A stretch of DNA of 64,000 nt, taken from assembly GCA_019188255.1 (NCBI GenBank), contig JAETXT010000004.1, positions 6,138,001-6,202,000 on the forward strand, read 5' to 3'. The notes beneath the pieces were generated by a model. That model ran no database searches. It was not told where the DNA came from and worked only from the letters and a program-made list of their open reading frames with translations. Each line of letters starts with the position of its first letter. Positions within the stretch are counted from its first letter, which is position 1. The stretch comes from Verticillium longisporum (taxonomy: Eukaryota; Ascomycota; Sordariomycetes; Glomerellales; Plectosphaerellaceae). The translations under genes were made by a program, and so were the position numbers. Shown here one piece after another: positions 1 to 10,701 of the stretch.

Positions 1-1271
1 GTTCAGGGTTGAGGCCCTTTCCAGGGATTTAAGGGTTTGCAGGGCCACGATTGGATTTGAAAAGACGTCGGTTAGCCGTGGACGTGGGGGAGCAAGACGA
101 TCAACCCGGAGTCTCCTCGCCGGGAACCCTGTGCTGTGAAATGCTCCTGGGCCAGCCCTCTTTGCGGTTATTGTTGGTCGTTCACCCACACGATAGCCCT
201 ACTGCTACTTAAATTTGGGTATCGCACGAACGGGCCGTAGCCGTCCTCCCCGCCAGTAGCGCCATGGTGGCGAGACAATACGTCTTGGTCCGTTCCCTGG
301 CGTCAAGTCCACAAAAGAAGCGAGATCAGCACAGCTGTCGATGGGAGACCGCTGAACGTGCGCCATAATTTTTTTTAACAGACCAGACAGCATCTCTAAC
401 TTACTTGATGACTTGTCTTTATTCTTCGATATACGCTGTAGAAGATAGTCGTGTCGACATTCTATTTGAGCACGACGAAGCACGGGCGATGCAGCCACCA
501 GGAACTGACAACCTGTTCGAGACTGGCACCGACTAGCGACTAACAACCTTGATGGTGGCGTTCCCCGTCTCTTCTATACTGTACACTGTATACGAAGGAA
601 TGCTAGTGTAGCTACCCCTTCCAGTCTGTCGACATGGTGTTACCAGACGGCCAAACGATTGCCTCTCAGGATCTTGTCCGGATGCAAGCTGCTCGTGAGC
701 CTCAATCCTACAATGTCTCGCTTGCCCCTCGTTGCAAAACACGCCTTGGCACCGGAATGGCTCCCAAACATGCCTACGGACCATGAACATACTCAGGGCG
801 CTACATGGATGCTGATTGAATATTCCTTGTCGAACAAACCAATGTCACAATATCACCAATTTACCAATTCAATTTACATCCTTCCACATGGCAATGGTGA
901 GCCGAGGGCCCAGTCCGTCGGACAGGGTCCCCGGCACATGCAGGTCGAAGGATGCAATGCATGAAGAGTGTGACGAGAACAACGTATGAGGCAATGTCAC
1001 CGGCATTGTCCTTAGGCCAAACCAAACTACAAACGACACAGTGTAGGGCAGCCTAGACTTAACCCATGTCGTCCTGACATGCAGCCCACGGCAGGTGAGA
1101 GGTATAACCGTTGAAGAACCATACCCCCGAGGTCTTCCCTGCGGGTTCGCAGCTGGGCCGCACTCATGCCATACAATATGAACTGAAGGTTGGTCCTTCT
1201 CGTCCCGATACTTCGGAACCCAATACCTGCCCAGAGTTCCGGCTGCGGTCGTCAGAGGCAAAGCGAACATC
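1..1271. other. Left-edge intergenic region, no supported gene
   Basis: Short reading frames exist on both strands but none resembles a known protein and all are interrupted. The last few hundred bases presumably carry the promoter and leader of the receptor gene that begins at 1272. No telomeric repeat, tRNA or mobile-element signature is seen. Confidence 0.6.
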
Positions 1272-2538
1272 ATGTCTTCAAATACGCTGGACAACACGGC
1301 GCTTCTAGCAACCGGCATCTGTATGGTCATCCTGACCAGTGCAGTCTTTGGCTTCAGACTGGCAATCAGCCTGCTCGAGCGCAGGCAGCTCGCTTGGGAA
1401 GATGGCTTTCTCATTGCGGCGTACATTGTATTCTTGGTAATTTCCATCCTTTACATGTTGGCAGGGCCGACGATATTCAGGCTCGAGGACCTTGCTGCTG
1501 GCAGGATACCAATGTACGCGACGATCTTGGACGACAGTCTGAGGATCCAGAAGACCTTCTTCGTCACCACTTCGGGTCTCTGGATTAGCCTGTGGCTCGT
1601 CAAAGGGTCCCTCCTCGCAGTCTACAAGAGGCTGATGGTCAACCTACGCCTGTTCACCATCCTCTGGTGGGTGACGGTTGGGATTTGCATTTTGGTATGG
1701 AGCCCCTGACTCAACACCGTGCTCCGCCCGAAAGAAGAGAGATACTGACGTTCGTGATACAGACTCTGGCAGGCGCCATGACTTCGTCGATGCTGTCTTG
1801 CTCCAGTATGAAGGCTTGGTTCACAGCAGGAGCGTGCGGTACGCAGCGCGACATCGAGGCGGCGTATATCAGTCTTTGGTACTCCTATGCTGTGGACATC
1901 CTCACAGACATTCTTGGTGAGAAAGCCTTGCCGAAATACAATGAATGTAGCCCCCTTTCTCTCTCTAACGCCAGCGTGTAGTTATGCTTCTGCCCCTTGG
2001 CCTCATTCGCAACCTCCAGATGCACATGTCTCGCAAGCTTAGCATAGCGGGCTTGTTCTGCCTCGGCTGGGTATGCGTCGCCGTATCGACCATCCGCGTC
2101 GCTTACCTCGGGCGCAACGCAGTCGAGGGCTCGTCATTCAAGCAGCCCGCAACTTCGTGGCTCGCGCTGTGGGGGATCGTCGAGTCGGCAATTGGTGCGC
2201 ACCCCTTTGATGACCCTCTTCTTCCCTCCTTGACGTTTTTCATGCTGACGAGTCTATCCCGCATCACAGCCGTCATTATCGGGTGCGGGCCTGGCCTGTT
2301 CCGCAAAGCGAAAGCGGTCTCGAAGAGCAGAAATAACTACTACAACATGGGGGTCCCGGGCAGCTCCAAGCCAAAGTCCAAGTCTGCCCATGGAAACGAT
2401 ATCGACCTGCAAGCGTATCGAAATACTGTTCAGATAAACAACGACACTAGCAGTCAAGAGGAATTGGTCAACATGGGAGGGAGGGATAAGATCGTGGTCA
2501 CACAGTCTGTCATGGTCAGCTCGAGTCGGGGGGACTGA
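1272..2538 (+). CDS. PTH11-like integral membrane receptor (fungal rhodopsin-domain family)
   Basis: Predicted seven-pass plasma-membrane protein of the fungal PTH11/SAT4 class, which includes surface-sensing GPCR-like receptors. I read four exons: 1272-1694, 1763-1916, 1982-2194 and 2270-2538, giving 352 aa. All junctions are GT-AG, with branch-like CTGAC or CTAAC before the acceptors of introns 1 and 2. Splicing restores the family hallmark: an alternating hydrophobic core, then WYSYAVDILTDILVMLLPLG followed by IRNLQM, and near the end a last helix reading VESAIAVIIGCGPGLFR. The C-terminal 80 residues are a polar, serine-rich cytosolic tail. There is no CFEM domain, unlike Magnaporthe Pth11 itself. 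Intron 3 (75 nt) is a multiple of three with no stop, so retention would add 25 residues inside the last helix region. Ligand and signalling role are unknown. Confidence 0.82.
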
Positions 2539-3154
2539 ATACGATTCGTTCTGATCGCACAATGGCTGAATGGACATCGGACTGTACAATGCAGCATGAT
2601 GTCGGAGAACAATTATCCATGATTTTGTATCGCCGACAATGAGCATGTCTGATGGCCGATCCGTTTGGAACCCCGTTCGCACTTGTTAGCACATTAATCT
2701 TGTTCGAGGCTCGGGAGGAGCTAACTACGCATCCATCGGCAACTATTTCCGGACTCGTGTCAGTGCTGCCTGACGGATGGATGGGTCACAGGTCAATGTA
2801 TCAAGAAGCCGGTGCCCATAGGCGCATTGGCTGCTGTCGTTTTGCCAATCGCCAGGCATCCAGTCGTATTCGGCGTGTCCGATTCGCAGGTGGGTTGAAT
2901 GCCCAGCCTTAACAGCAGTCATCAGGCTGCAGGATCTCGTCGAACGAATCCTGTTGGGTACCTTTGAGGCCATCCACGTGGCAACGAAACCCCGATGATG
3001 TTGAGCTGCTCTGAGGATTGATACATAGCCAGAGAGACATTGTGACCGAGAAACTCAGCATACGATTTCTGTTCCTTTGTATTCCTCGTAGCTTTTCTGA
3101 AAAAGAAAAAAAAATACGACTTGAGATCAACACTTCGGGATACCTCTTCGAGCA
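2539..3154. other. Intergenic spacer
   Basis: About 0.6 kb between two co-directional genes. It holds the 3' end of the receptor gene and the promoter of the next gene, including an A-rich stretch at about 3100-3115 just upstream of the start codon. No conserved reading frame is seen. Confidence 0.55.
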
Positions 3155-3964
3155 ATGACAGAACCGTCAACTAGCATCATCGACCTTGCGCCCATAGTAA
3201 CAGAGCATCTACGATATTTTCAAAGTACCATCAGTGGCCTCGAGAAGCGCGATCCGAAAACCGCCACCATCCTCCGAGACCTGGAGGCCGCCGTCCGTGC
3301 CGCAAACACCACGCAGCGCATCTTGCGGGAGACCAAGCTTCCCCACGATGAGCAACTGTGCATGCTCCACGCTACTTGCGCCGAACTCATTGACAATGTC
3401 GGGCTCCAGCTCAGGCTCATTCGGAAACGGGTGTTCTGCTGCGCCATCGTCACCGAAAAGTATCCCCTGTACCTCGCGAAACTGCGGAAAGACCGCCCGC
3501 TGGACAAAATGCGGGCTGATCTCAGGGAGTGCGAGGACAAGATCATTGCTCGACTGACAGTATTGCTGGCGGAGGCAAGGAACGATGCGCCGACTTCACG
3601 GCAACAGGCGGAAGTAAGCCCTGCTCGACGGCGTCTCCGGCATCACGACTCGACCGAGTCCATCCGCAGCTTGGAAGCACAGATCGAAGGTTTGGAATCA
3701 ATAATGTGGAATGAAGCAAGTTCCGATGGAAATCTCTTTGAGGGCCAGCCTATGGATAAGACAAGGTCCGGGGTGACATCGAGGTGGTCTCTTCTCTGGC
3801 TGTGGCCGCAGAAGGTCATGGATCAGAATGAACCAGCGAACATGGTGCAGGATGAAAAGGAGGGAGACGAAGACAGCAGCGCCCAATCTGCGCGACCTTC
3901 ATCGGAACCATCTGTAGTTGGGACTGCCAAGGGAAATCTGCCCGCGGCTACAAATTGGACGTGA
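3155..3964 (+). CDS. Hypothetical helical/coiled-coil protein
   Basis: Intronless reading frame of 269 aa that I cannot assign to a named family. Residues 1-150 are predicted helical, with regular leucine/isoleucine spacing and many charged residues. This resembles the helical N-terminal modules of fungal STAND/NLR-like or ankyrin proteins, but no NTPase or repeat domain follows. Residues about 165-190 form a second short amphipathic helix (RSLEAQIEGLESI). A tryptophan-rich patch (SRWSLLWLWPQ, about residue 210) precedes an acidic, serine-rich low-complexity tail. There is no signal peptide and no clear membrane helix. It could be a stand-alone adaptor or a remnant of a larger protein. The coding assignment rests on frame length, a plausible start at 3155 and absence of stops. 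Confidence 0.55.
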   Translation: MTEPSTSIIDLAPIVTEHLRYFQSTISGLEKRDPKTATILRDLEAAVRAANTTQRILRETKLPHDEQLCMLHATCAELIDNVGLQLRLIRKRVFCCAIVTEKYPLYLAKLRKDRPLDKMRADLRECEDKIIARLTVLLAEARNDAPTSRQQAEVSPARRRLRHHDSTESIRSLEAQIEGLESIMWNEASSDGNLFEGQPMDKTRSGVTSRWSLLWLWPQKVMDQNEPANMVQDEKEGDEDSSAQSARPSSEPSVVGTAKGNLPAATNWT

Positions 3965-4419
3965 CATGGTTTCCACTGTCTTCGGGTCGGTTGGCGCGAG
4001 GCATCAGCGATCGCCACTGAGTTATCATCACACTATCGGTATCGACCGTCCCAAATCATCGTCTTTCATTTGCATATCGTTCTTCTTTCAGTAGCCCATT
4101 CAGCATGTTGGCACCGACTTACTCCTCACATCTTGCCGCTTGGTGGAAGCACAGTTTGGTATAAACCCCTAAGATGGCTCGCCATGACCCAACAGTCTTA
4201 ACACATTCACAATTCAACAAACGAATGTCCAAACTAAAAAAAAACCCTCGTGTGCATGTACGTCGGGCCCGCCTGGTGTTATTCAGAATTTTGTACGTGA
4301 AGCAAGATATGGACAGAACATAAAGAGCCCCATCACGGGACCCAAAAAAAAAAAGATCGCTTCAGCAACGTCCAACTCTCAACTTTCCCTCCCACATTTT
4401 TCTTCCGCACACTCGCCGC
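3965..4419. other. Convergent intergenic spacer
   Basis: The 3' regions of the hypothetical gene (+) and the beta-helix gene (-) meet here. Several A-runs (about 4237-4245 and 4345-4355) lie downstream of the minus-strand stop, where they would read as T-runs in that transcript. No gene is seen. Confidence 0.5.
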
Positions 4420-5487
4420 TTAGCAGATGTTGCGGGCCCCGTTGCCGGAGAGGTTCCAGGTGGTGTTGTCGCCGCAGGGGGACTCGCGGACAGAGGTGTT
4501 GTCGACGCGCAGGGTGATGGAGATGTCGCGGTTGTTGGCGAACTCGGAGCGGGCCGCGAGGCGGACCTCGCCGCCGCCGTTGACGGTGCCGCCGCGGATC
4601 TGGACGTTGTAGCAGTTCTCGATGAGGATGGCGTTGTTGCCGTTGTCGGCGAGGTCGACGTTGCCAATGGTGGCGCCGCCGGACTCGGAGACGCAGAAGA
4701 CGCCGCGGCCGCCGCCGCGCGAGATGACGCGGTCGACGTTGATGTTGCCGGTGGGGTACTGGCCGATCGAGTTGCGGCCGTTGCGGTTGGCGAAGCGCAG
4801 GGTGCCGTAGCCGGTGCCGGTGCCGACGTTGTTGCCGTCGACGAGGCCGACCTGCGCGTTGGTCGTCGCCTGGATCAGGAGGCCGGCCTCGCCGCAGTTG
4901 CGGGCGATGACCTGGTTGATGTTGAGGCCGTTGATGTTCCACGTCTCGACGGCGTGGCTGCTGGCGCCCGTGACGCTGATGACGTCCATGCGCACGTCGC
5001 TGTTGGCCGCCTGGTCGCGGTCGAACCGGATGCCGAGGCCGGCGCTCAGGTTCATGGTGATGCGGCCGAGGCGGAGGCCGCTGGTGCCGTAGAAGCGGAG
5101 ACCAAAGTAGGGGCTGCCGGTCATGGTGAGGTAGGGGATCTGCACATTGTTCGTGTTGACCGACTCAATGGCGCCACGGCCGCTGCGGCTCGAGAAGTCG
5201 ATGGTACCGCAGCCCTCGAAGATCTTGCCGCTGCTAATGGAGATGGTGCTGGCGCCGATGCTGCCCGAGGCGATGACGGAGACGCGCTGGCCCGAGTTGA
5301 TCGAGTCGACGGCGGCCTGGATGGCCGCGCGGTAGTCGGTGCCCGAGTAGACGGTGGAGCTGCCACGGGTGGCCGTGAAGGTGCTGCCCGAGCTGGTGAC
5401 CCGGGCGTCAGGGGTGCCGGAGCCGCACTGGGCCGAGACGGCCGAGGCCAGAGCAAAGAGGCTCGTAAGGATGGAGAACTTGACCAT
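4420..5487 (-). CDS. Secreted right-handed beta-helix (pectate-lyase-fold) protein
   Basis: A 355-aa intronless protein starting at the ATG at 5485-5487. The first 20 residues form a clear signal peptide (MVKFSILTSLFALASAVSAQ), so secretion is expected. The mature part is Asn-, Gly- and Val-rich with the repeating NVQI / LRLGRI / NINQVI / AQVGLV / NVQIRGG rungs typical of a right-handed parallel beta-helix. Conserved cysteines sit near both ends. The catalytic motifs of GH28 polygalacturonases (NTD, DD, GHG, RIK) are not present, nor are recognisable pectate-lyase calcium ligands, so activity cannot be assumed. The fold suggests cell-wall or plant-polysaccharide binding or cleavage. An in-frame extension upstream to 5685 lacks a signal peptide at its start and is more likely 5' UTR. 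A TATAA-like element lies about 105 nt upstream. Confidence 0.8.
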   Translation of the reverse strand: MVKFSILTSLFALASAVSAQCGSGTPDARVTSSGSTFTATRGSSTVYSGTDYRAAIQAAVDSINSGQRVSVIASGSIGASTISISSGKIFEGCGTIDFSSRSGRGAIESVNTNNVQIPYLTMTGSPYFGLRFYGTSGLRLGRITMNLSAGLGIRFDRDQAANSDVRMDVISVTGASSHAVETWNINGLNINQVIARNCGEAGLLIQATTNAQVGLVDGNNVGTGTGYGTLRFANRNGRNSIGQYPTGNINVDRVISRGGGRGVFCVSESGGATIGNVDLADNGNNAILIENCYNVQIRGGTVNGGGEVRLAARSEFANNRDISITLRVDNTSVRESPCGDNTTWNLSGNGARNIC

Positions 5488-7457
5488 GTCTGCGTCTGGT
5501 GTGGTGGGGAGGAAGAGAAAAGAGGAGGAGAAGGTGGAGGTGGTGACAAGGTTCCTGTGTGATGCCAGAGAGGTGGGCAAGTCAAGCGTCTTATATCGTC
5601 CTTCACGAGTTGAGGTCTCTATTACCCACGACTGCCAGGACTGCCAGAGGTAGATCACTTTGACCCAGAAAAAGAGGAGCAGCAATCATCCACGCAGGAT
5701 CCCGAATCCCAGCGTCCCCAAGGCGCCGAGCAGACAGACAACCTCCGGCCCCTTCTAACCCGTGGCGAACATGCGCTGGACCGTCTTTAGCTGCCATGAC
5801 CTCCCGCATGACCGGGGCGGGCAGGGGGCCATGCCGGACCAGGGGGAGGAGATGGACACTATACTAGATGAAACCTCAATCGGCGAAAATAACGGGATTG
5901 AGCCGCGGGTTTGTGTTAGTCTGAAAGCTGGGGACGTTCTCAGCCCGCTGTCGGTTCCGCTCGCTCTCCTGTCCCTAGTCAGACCATTCCACGCCTTCTT
6001 GGCCCGGCGGTAAGGCATGGGATTTGAGATGGTCAAGGGGGCTTTGCAGGCACACCAAACACCAGGAGATTAGAGGAGGCGAGATCTCGGCACCGCAAAT
6101 CTCACAGGGCCGGATGGCAACCAGGTGTGGCAACTACATTATGCTTAACACTCCGAGCTCGAGGACGAGCAGGGGGACCTTGTCGTGCCAGGGAATGTTT
6201 GTTTCGCCAGGTGCCTGAATCAGCACAGTCGACACCTGACTCCTGTGTATACGATATATGGTTGAGTTAAGTCTAGCTCCCTCCCCCCCCTCCTCGAGTT
6301 GGGAGGAGCTGTGGTGATAGTTGACAAGAACAGCGTCAACTTGGGCCGAGAAGAGCTCCACGTCAGCCCTTCTCCCCCACAAGGCTTGGTAGGAGCTTTC
6401 GTTTCTCCCCTCAATTCACGAGTCCAAAGCATGCACATTGGTGATAGTCTGGATGCTTCCCCACACATCAATTACCGAGCACCCCGCGGCTTCTACCAGG
6501 CGCTGCCCCCCCGTCTCCCCCTCGACCTTTCTGTCTCTGTCCCTCTCCTCGTACGCCATCAACCTCGGGCGGCACAGATTGCGGGGAAAGTCCGGGGCAC
6601 ACCGTCCCATTTGGTAAAAATGGAGCAGAAGAAGCAAAGAAGCCAAGAACAAGAAGGGGGCCATCATCTACGTCGCACGCCAAGCCGCCCCTGGCCCGGT
6701 AGTTACAAATGTCGTCCAGTCACAGCAAGCCATGCTGATGCTGGCGGCGCAGGTCCACGTTTTGGCCAGAGACTCTGGCCGGAGCGCTGACCCCCGTCGT
6801 AAATGGCCGGCCGCCGTCGATTCGTGCACATTCATTGCGCCTTATTAGCGCACCAATTCAGACCGTTTTGGTCCGTCTGCGCTCATGTTGTGTGACGTTA
6901 TGCCCGGGGGTGGATTGGGGCACGCAGCTCGTTGCCTCGTCGAGTACTCATACCCGTTGTGGTCATCGACCCCCTGCCGTTGCGCCTTGGGGGCCAATGT
7001 CCGCCACGATCGCCAAACCACCCCCCGGACCTTGCCATGCTTTCGTCTGATCATTTGGTTCGTTCGCCGTGGCTTGCTTCTTGGCCTCAACATGTCTGAT
7101 GAACTGCCTTCGTTCGTTCGCGCGGTCTTTCTTATTATCCAGTCCAACCAAGTCTTCCGCGGTGAAGCATTCGGTGCGAAAAGAGAACACAGGCGTCAGC
7201 CACACTCCCACCCACGCTGCGAGTCCCCGAAATTCCCACCACTAATAAACGGCTCGATCATCTTGCCCATCACGTTGACGATCTCGTCACCTCCCTTCGA
7301 CACCCCCTCCTTCGCTCGCAGAATCGGCCCAAATACGTCCGAACCGTGTCGGAGTGGCTGGCCCGCTCGTCCTTACGACGCCATCGTCTCCGTGGTACCA
7401 TCGGCCAACCCCTCAACGCCACACCCAGACTGCGCACAGCATGCGCAGTACGGGTTC
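5488..7457. other. Long intergenic region upstream of the beta-helix gene
   Basis: About 2 kb between the beta-helix start and the 3' end of the DENN-family gene, both on the minus strand. Open frames are short and mutually overlapping with no recognisable family. It contains poly-C/poly-T stretches (about 6280-6300). I see no RNA gene. Confidence 0.5.
5590..5597 (-). promoter_or_regulatory. Candidate TATA element of the beta-helix gene
   Basis: On the minus strand the sequence reads GATATAAGAC about 105 nt before the start codon, a plausible TATA box for an inducible secreted-enzyme gene. This is supported by motif and spacing only. Confidence 0.35.
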
Positions 7458-9487
7458 CTAACACACGCGTACCCCGCAAACTTCGACCCCCTTGCCCTCG
7501 ATGCGTACCTCGCGATCAAAGTACAGTGACGCTAGCTCGCGGACAAAGTGGGCGTCGTGACCGTTCCAAACATCGAGGCCCATGCTCTCCACGGCGTGAC
7601 TGCCGAGCTGGACTGGGCCGAGCTCTTCCCTGCTAGTCACGCCCCGCTGGAGCGGACTGCTTTCCTCGTTTTCGTCAACCGCGGCCTCTGTGTCTTCGTC
7701 CTCGTCATCCTCGTAGCGCTCCTGCTCCGAGTTGTCCACGGCGTCTGCCATGACCGACAGCATCTGTGTCGTGAGGCGGTGAAAGTAGGCTATGATGGCT
7801 AGTTCCGTTCTGGCTTCGTCGTCATCGGTCGACAGCGTAGCTCGACGGCCGGCCAAGGAATTGACCGACTCGCCCATACCGCCGCTCAGCCTTCGGCCTG
7901 ATGATGGCGCCGACATGCTCGGCGTCGAAGGGCCTAGATCTGCCAGTAGAGACGCATCCAGTGCTGCCTCCTCTTGCTCATCGCTGCGACCCTGCTCGCC
8001 TGCGCTTGCCCACCAGAGGAAGCCACTATAGGCAAGCGCCGTCCAACTAATTGGCTCGACAATCTTATCGAGCGCCTCGTCCGAATCGACGCCTGTGCTG
8101 GGAAAGGCACCCGTCGTGAGATGGATGCCTGGCGTGTGTTCTGCTGGTGGGCTCTCAGCGGCAGGACGGGGCCCCGGCGTTGTCGTCTTCAGGCGAGAAA
8201 GCCCACTCTTGAGGGCACGGAACCGACGGAGATCACGTTGGGTCGCCCGAACCGGAACACCCTGGGGACATTCCACTGTCGGCCAGACCTTTTCCTTTGC
8301 ATTGGGCGCATACGGGGTGGCATGGTAATCAGCATGTCCCACAGCGTATCCTTCATGGCCAGGATGCTATCGGTCGTGCAAGCGACCCAGCCAGTACCCG
8401 CTTCGTTAGCCACATTGTCGTCCGTCTTCGCCCTCGGGCGCTTGGACGCTTCGAAATCTTCTTGCAAGAAATTGATGTCGTGCACGCCGATGGAGAAGAG
8501 AGGTGGCAAACGCTGTGATGGGGAGTCTGAACCTAAGATCTCCGTTACGGAGAGTGGTATGTTGGAGAGGACTGAGATGTTATATACTGCAGGCGGTCAG
8601 CATTCCCTCGGCCACTTCTCTCCTGCCCGAGCCAGGAAACTAACCAAAATTACACATCTCATGCACCGGCGCGTGGCATGAGAGCAAGATGCGTTTCCGC
8701 AGGAGGGCTGCCCGCTGGATGGGGAAGATGAGTGGCCCGAATGTGTCGAGCAGCGGCACCAAGCTCCATGCAGGGTGGTGTGAGGATAAACGGTTGCCAG
8801 GGTGACTGAGAACTGTTCCGTCCGAAGCCGAGCGATTCCTGTTGTGACCCTGCTTCAACTTGGGTGTATGTGCGCCCACGAGAGGCGATTCGAGGAGAGC
8901 GTCACTCCGAGGCAGATCCGGCGCTGGTTCCTCTTGGCTCTTGGCCTTTGACCAGTATGCCTCGAGGAGGCCGGTCCGCTTGCGGTCCTCTGCCAGCTTG
9001 CTATGGGGACAATTAGGCATCTGGGTTCTTTGACAAAAGGATCAGTGGTCGGGCCTCACACTGCCAGCTCCTTGAGCCCGTCGGCATGACGCCAGGCGCG
9101 GCCTAGCCTGCCGTAGCTCAAGGGCACGAGAACACCGACGGCAATCATGCGCGCATTGCGGGCATCCTCTTCGTCGCAGGGCATGTTGACGAAGGCGCTC
9201 AGCCCTGCATGGGCACCTTCGTGGACGAAATAGATGAGATCATCGGAAACCGTGTGCAGGCCGGATGGCAAGCTTTTGTACTCGACGAGTCCCTCGAGCT
9301 CGATGCCGGGGGCAGCCTGCTTCCAGGCGATTGTGTAACCGGCCTTGACGTCAAAGTCGATGAGAAAAAGCGCCGAGATGGGTGGCAGATCTGGGAGGGG
9401 GACGACCGTGTTGCTGATGTCGGACGCGAGGTTGACGGAGGGAAGGCGTACGGAGAGGCGAGGCTGGCCTCGACGTGAGGGGTCCAT
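7458..9487 (-). CDS. DENN-family protein, Anr2/LCHN-like (DUF2347/DUF4484); one-base frame break
   Basis: Three exons read 9487-9060, 9000-8645 and 8586-7458 (introns 59 and 58 nt, donors GTGAGG and GTTAGT). The start MDPSRRGQPRLSVRLPSVNL is followed by ALFLIDFDVKAGYTIAWKQA, typical of the longin-like N terminus of DENN proteins. Further hallmarks are VSDDLIYFVHE, the central PLLDTFGPLIFPIQRAALLR, KRILLSCHAPVHEMCNF and the C-terminal DUF4484 part with TQRDLRRFRALKSGLSRL. DENN proteins act as Rab exchange factors or regulators in membrane traffic; the yeast relative Anr2 is poorly characterised. Frame is lost once: DTLWDMLITMP and YAPNAKEKVWPTVECP lie in different frames around the G4 run at 8314-8317. 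Adding one base there restores a continuous protein of about 637 aa. A 25- or 38-nt intron would be too short, so a missing base is the simplest reading. Confidence 0.75.
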
Positions 9488-10701
9488 TGTGGGTTGCCTG
9501 ATCTATCAATCGAAGGTCATGATCGGGGGCGCTGCGACATGCGACTTGCGAGCGAGCTGCAAGATAGATGCAAGCTGCCGGATGAGTTGGACGGGGGCGG
9601 GCCTTGGTTGGTGTCGGGGATGGTGCGGGCCAGATTGATGCTGGAGCTGGGGACGAGTTGGGTCGGACTGCAGCGAGAATGGAAATCGCCGTGGCACCTT
9701 TCTCTCGATGTCGTGCGATCACAGTTGCGAAAGCTGTCGGTCACAGCCCAATTGCCAGAGGCAAGCAGCACCCGAGACGAGCCGCTGTCGTCGGGGGATC
9801 ACGCAGGGGACAGTGACTAAGCAGCGAGAGATAGCGATAACGCTGAACGATGAACGATATGGGGGATTGGCATGGAGCCTTGAAGCTTGAAGAAGAACAG
9901 AGCACAGCAGTGACAATGTCTCAGAGATGTGTGCCAGGCTCAGGTCAGATTCCCATAGTACTCTTGCTCCTCGTATAGAATCGCGTCAACCAGGGCGAGG
10001 CTGGTTTTCTGCTTGCGAGGTAAGGTGAGTTCGTGGCAGGTTTCTCCCGAAACAGTGGAAGATTGATTGGAACATCGAGCCAGCGATTATCCCTTTAGGC
10101 CCGAGAACGGGGGAGGCACCTACCGTAAGGTACCTGACAGAACACAGCAGGCAGGCACGTTGTTGGAGGCAGATGGGGAAATTTCATTGGGGAAGCCTCG
10201 GCAATCCTGTGATGTGGCTGACTCAACCAATGAGCAACCTGCCAAAATCGGGCACGAGCCACACATCCCCCAGAAGGAGCACCCCGTCACTGTTGCTGGT
10301 GCGGGTGGCAGCTTCCACTCTCCACCCCACCAGCCCGACCTGTTGGACTTGTGACCCGCCATTTTGTCTCCTTTGGCGTCCCAGTTGCTTGCGGTGAGCC
10401 GCTGCACCCCTTCACCTTCCTCCTCTCCCAACCTGAACAAACTGGATCCTTCGTTAGCAATACTCCTCTTCTTGGTCACGCCTTGTTTGATGATGCGACT
10501 CCCATCGCCATACTAGCTCCGACATCTCTCTCCCGACGTACCTTTCTCGCCCCGTTTTCTCGAGAGCGCATACCGAACCACAGCACCCCGCCATCGCCGC
10601 CTCACGGCCTCGTCCTTAACCCTCAACGCTTGGAACTTCGTTGCCGCGCGAGCCAGATCCTTGGCCGAACCCTACCCCGTCGCGGGCCCCCCGAAGTCGC
10701 C
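9488..10701. other. Divergent promoter region between the DENN-family gene and SLC1
   Basis: About 1.2 kb holding the promoters of both genes. Near 10115-10137 there is a GGCACCTACCGTAAGGTACC-type element, one of the GGTAGG/CCTTAAGG motif clusters found in several spacers of this window. From about 10380 to 10700 the plus strand is pyrimidine-rich, as expected for the 5' leader of SLC1. Confidence 0.5.

Noticed and set aside
4954..5562. Plus-strand frame opposite the beta-helix protein
   Set aside because: Ala/Gly/Asp-rich shadow of Val/Ser-rich codons; no start context or homology.
8290..8345. Ultra-short intron (25 or 38 nt) in the DENN-family gene
   Set aside because: Below normal fungal intron size, lacks a branch site and would delete a conserved-looking block; a missing base explains the data better.
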